From the NCBI GenBank assembly GCA_900766795.1, contig CAAFWX010000367.1:1-6512 (forward strand): a stretch of DNA of 6,512 bases, written 5' to 3'. A program made the position numbers and the translations under genes. The notes under the pieces were generated by a model. The model was not told the origin of the DNA. It searched no databases and worked only from the letters and a program-made list of their open reading frames with translations. Shown piece by piece: positions 5,458 to 6,512 of this stretch (its first letter is position 1; each line of letters begins with the position of its first letter). The stretch comes from Oscillospiraceae bacterium. Lineage in GTDB: Bacteria > Bacillota_A > Clostridia > Oscillospirales > Ruminococcaceae.

Positions 5458-6480
5458 ATGAAAATCAAGGCAGTTAAAGGCACAAGAGATTATCTTCCGC
5501 AGGAGGCGGAGCTTCGCGAAAGCATTCAGCAGACTATCCTGTCGATATACCGCGCAAACGGATTTCAGCGCATAATGACCCCCGCAGTTGAGGACATCGA
5601 AAACCTAGACAAGAGCGACGGCGGCGACAACCTCAACCTCATATTCAAGATTCTCAAGCGCGGCGACAAGCTGGAAAAGGCACTGGAATCGGGCAACGCG
5701 GGCGACCTGTGCGATATGGGTCTGCGCTATGACCTCACCCTGCCGCTCACACGCTACTTCTCCGCCAACAGACAGAACCTCACCATGCCTTTCAAGGTTA
5801 TCCAGATTGACAAGGTTTACCGCGCGGAGAATCCCCAGAAGGGCAGGCTTCGCGAGTTCATGCAGTGCGACATCGACGTTATCGGCGACAAAAGCCCCGA
5901 GTGCGAAACCGAGCTTATCGCAGTCACCGCAAAGGCGCTGCTGGCGCTGGATATCGGCAAGTTTACCGTGCGCGTGAACGACCGCGCCGTGCTCAACAGA
6001 ATGCTGTCCGTTCTCGGGTTTGCAGACGACCAGCTTATGAGCGTGTGCGTAAGCTTTGACAAGCTGGACAAGATTGGCGCAGAGGGAGTGGTTGCAGAGC
6101 TTCGCGAGAAAGGCTTTGACGAACAGGCAATCGACCGCTTCGCCGACGTTATTTCTAAGCTTCCCCTCACCATCGACAAGGTTACGGAGATTGTCGGCGC
6201 AGAGTACACCGAGGGGCTTCGCGGAATAATCGAAAACAGCACCGCTATTGCCGCAGGAAGATACGGAATTGAGTTCGACATCTCCCTCGTGCGCGGTCAG
6301 GGCTACTACACGGGAACGGTATTCGAGGTGCGCAGCGAAAACTTCGGAAGCTCCGTTGCGGGCGGCGGAAGATACGACAAGCTTATCGGAAAATTCGTGG
6401 GCGAGGATATCCCCGCGTGTGGCTTCTCCATCGGCTTTGAGCGCATTTTCAGCATTCTCTCCGGGTGTCTCATCCTCTCC
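5458..6480 (+). CDS. hisS: Histidyl-tRNA synthetase, 3' truncated at contig end
   Basis: Class II aminoacyl-tRNA synthetase that joins histidine to tRNA-His; 341 genuine codons are present of an expected 415-430. It begins with MKIKAVKGTRDYLPQEAELR, the usual HisS opening. Motif 1 lies near P42 (RIMTPAVED), RYDLTLPLTRY at 90-100, motif 2 at about 120-143 (VYRAENPQKGRLREFMQCD; R122 contacts ATP), the histidine-binding motif LVRGQGYYTGTVFE at 277-290, and motif 3 at 322-330 (GFSIGFERI). The C-terminal anticodon-binding domain is missing because the sequence runs into adapter at 6481. HisZ, the non-catalytic paralogue that activates HisG, was considered; the intact catalytic motifs favour HisS. 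AAAGGA at 5444-5449 fixes the start. The gene sits behind a histidine-codon leader and terminator, implying control by tRNA-His charging. The truncation is technical, not a pseudogene. Confidence 0.93.
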
Positions 6481-6512
6481 AGATCGGAAGAGCACACGTC
6501 TGAACTCCAGTC
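6481..6512. other. Illumina TruSeq adapter sequence at contig end (artefact)
   Basis: The last 32 bases begin AGATCGGAAGAGCACACGTC and match the TruSeq read-1 3' adapter through to the window end. Read in the hisS frame they give RSEEHTSELQS, a well-known contaminant peptide. They should be trimmed. The few codons just before (GCLILS, about 6463-6480) fit HisS less surely than the motif 3 text before them. Confidence 0.98.

Noticed and set aside
5458..6480. hisZ (ATP phosphoribosyltransferase regulatory subunit) instead of hisS
   Set aside because: A His leader would suit a hisZ-led biosynthetic operon, but class II motifs 2 and 3 and the LVRGQGYYTGTVFE histidine-binding motif are intact, as in catalytic HisS.
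5605..6495. A 296-codon open frame on the minus strand
   Set aside because: It is antisense to hisS, has no recognisable domains, and its start codon lies in the adapter sequence, so it cannot be a real gene.

Overview
The window reads as chromosomal DNA from a moderately GC-rich anaerobic Firmicute, most likely a clostridial gut lineage of the Ruminococcaceae/Oscillospiraceae type. Three things point there: strong AGGAG-type ribosome binding sites, near-consensus sigma-A promoters, and a histidyl-tRNA synthetase whose text (LDKSDGGDNLNLIFK, RYDLTLPL, LVRGQGYYTGTVFE) resembles what I remember of that group. The placement rests on recollection of protein families, not on a search. The last 32 bases are not biological: they match the Illumina TruSeq read adapter, so the contig ends in untrimmed adapter.

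Layout. Bases 1-2501 (minus strand) hold a two-gene operon: a large radical SAM protein of the TIGR03960 type, then, 13 bases on, a DUF2344 (TIGR03936, 'radical SAM-linked') protein that runs off the left edge. The spacer at 2502-2689 contains two divergent promoters, one for this operon and one, with perfect consensus hexamers, for the plus-strand gene at 2690. That gene encodes a small cysteine-rich YkgJ-like protein (CxxCxxCC).

Bases 3193-5198 form a compact plus-strand unit. A promoter embedded in a hairpin drives a regulator that joins an XRE-type helix-turn-helix to an AbrB-like domain. It is followed by the ATPase and the six-helix permease of an ABC-2 type exporter, whose reading frames overlap, and then a hairpin terminator. 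The likely logic is a self-regulated efflux or export cassette; its substrate cannot be told from sequence.

Bases 5238-6480 hold the most interesting element. A perfect-consensus promoter is followed by a complete ten-residue leader peptide with four histidine codons in a row (MKIMLHHHHS, stop), alternative RNA helices, a GC-rich hairpin with a T-tract, and then hisS. This looks like ribosome-mediated transcription attenuation of histidyl-tRNA synthetase, where a T-box riboswitch would be the usual expectation in Firmicutes. The hisS frame is cut at codon 341 by the adapter, so its anticodon-binding domain is missing. No RNA genes, CRISPR arrays, insertion sequences or phage genes were seen.
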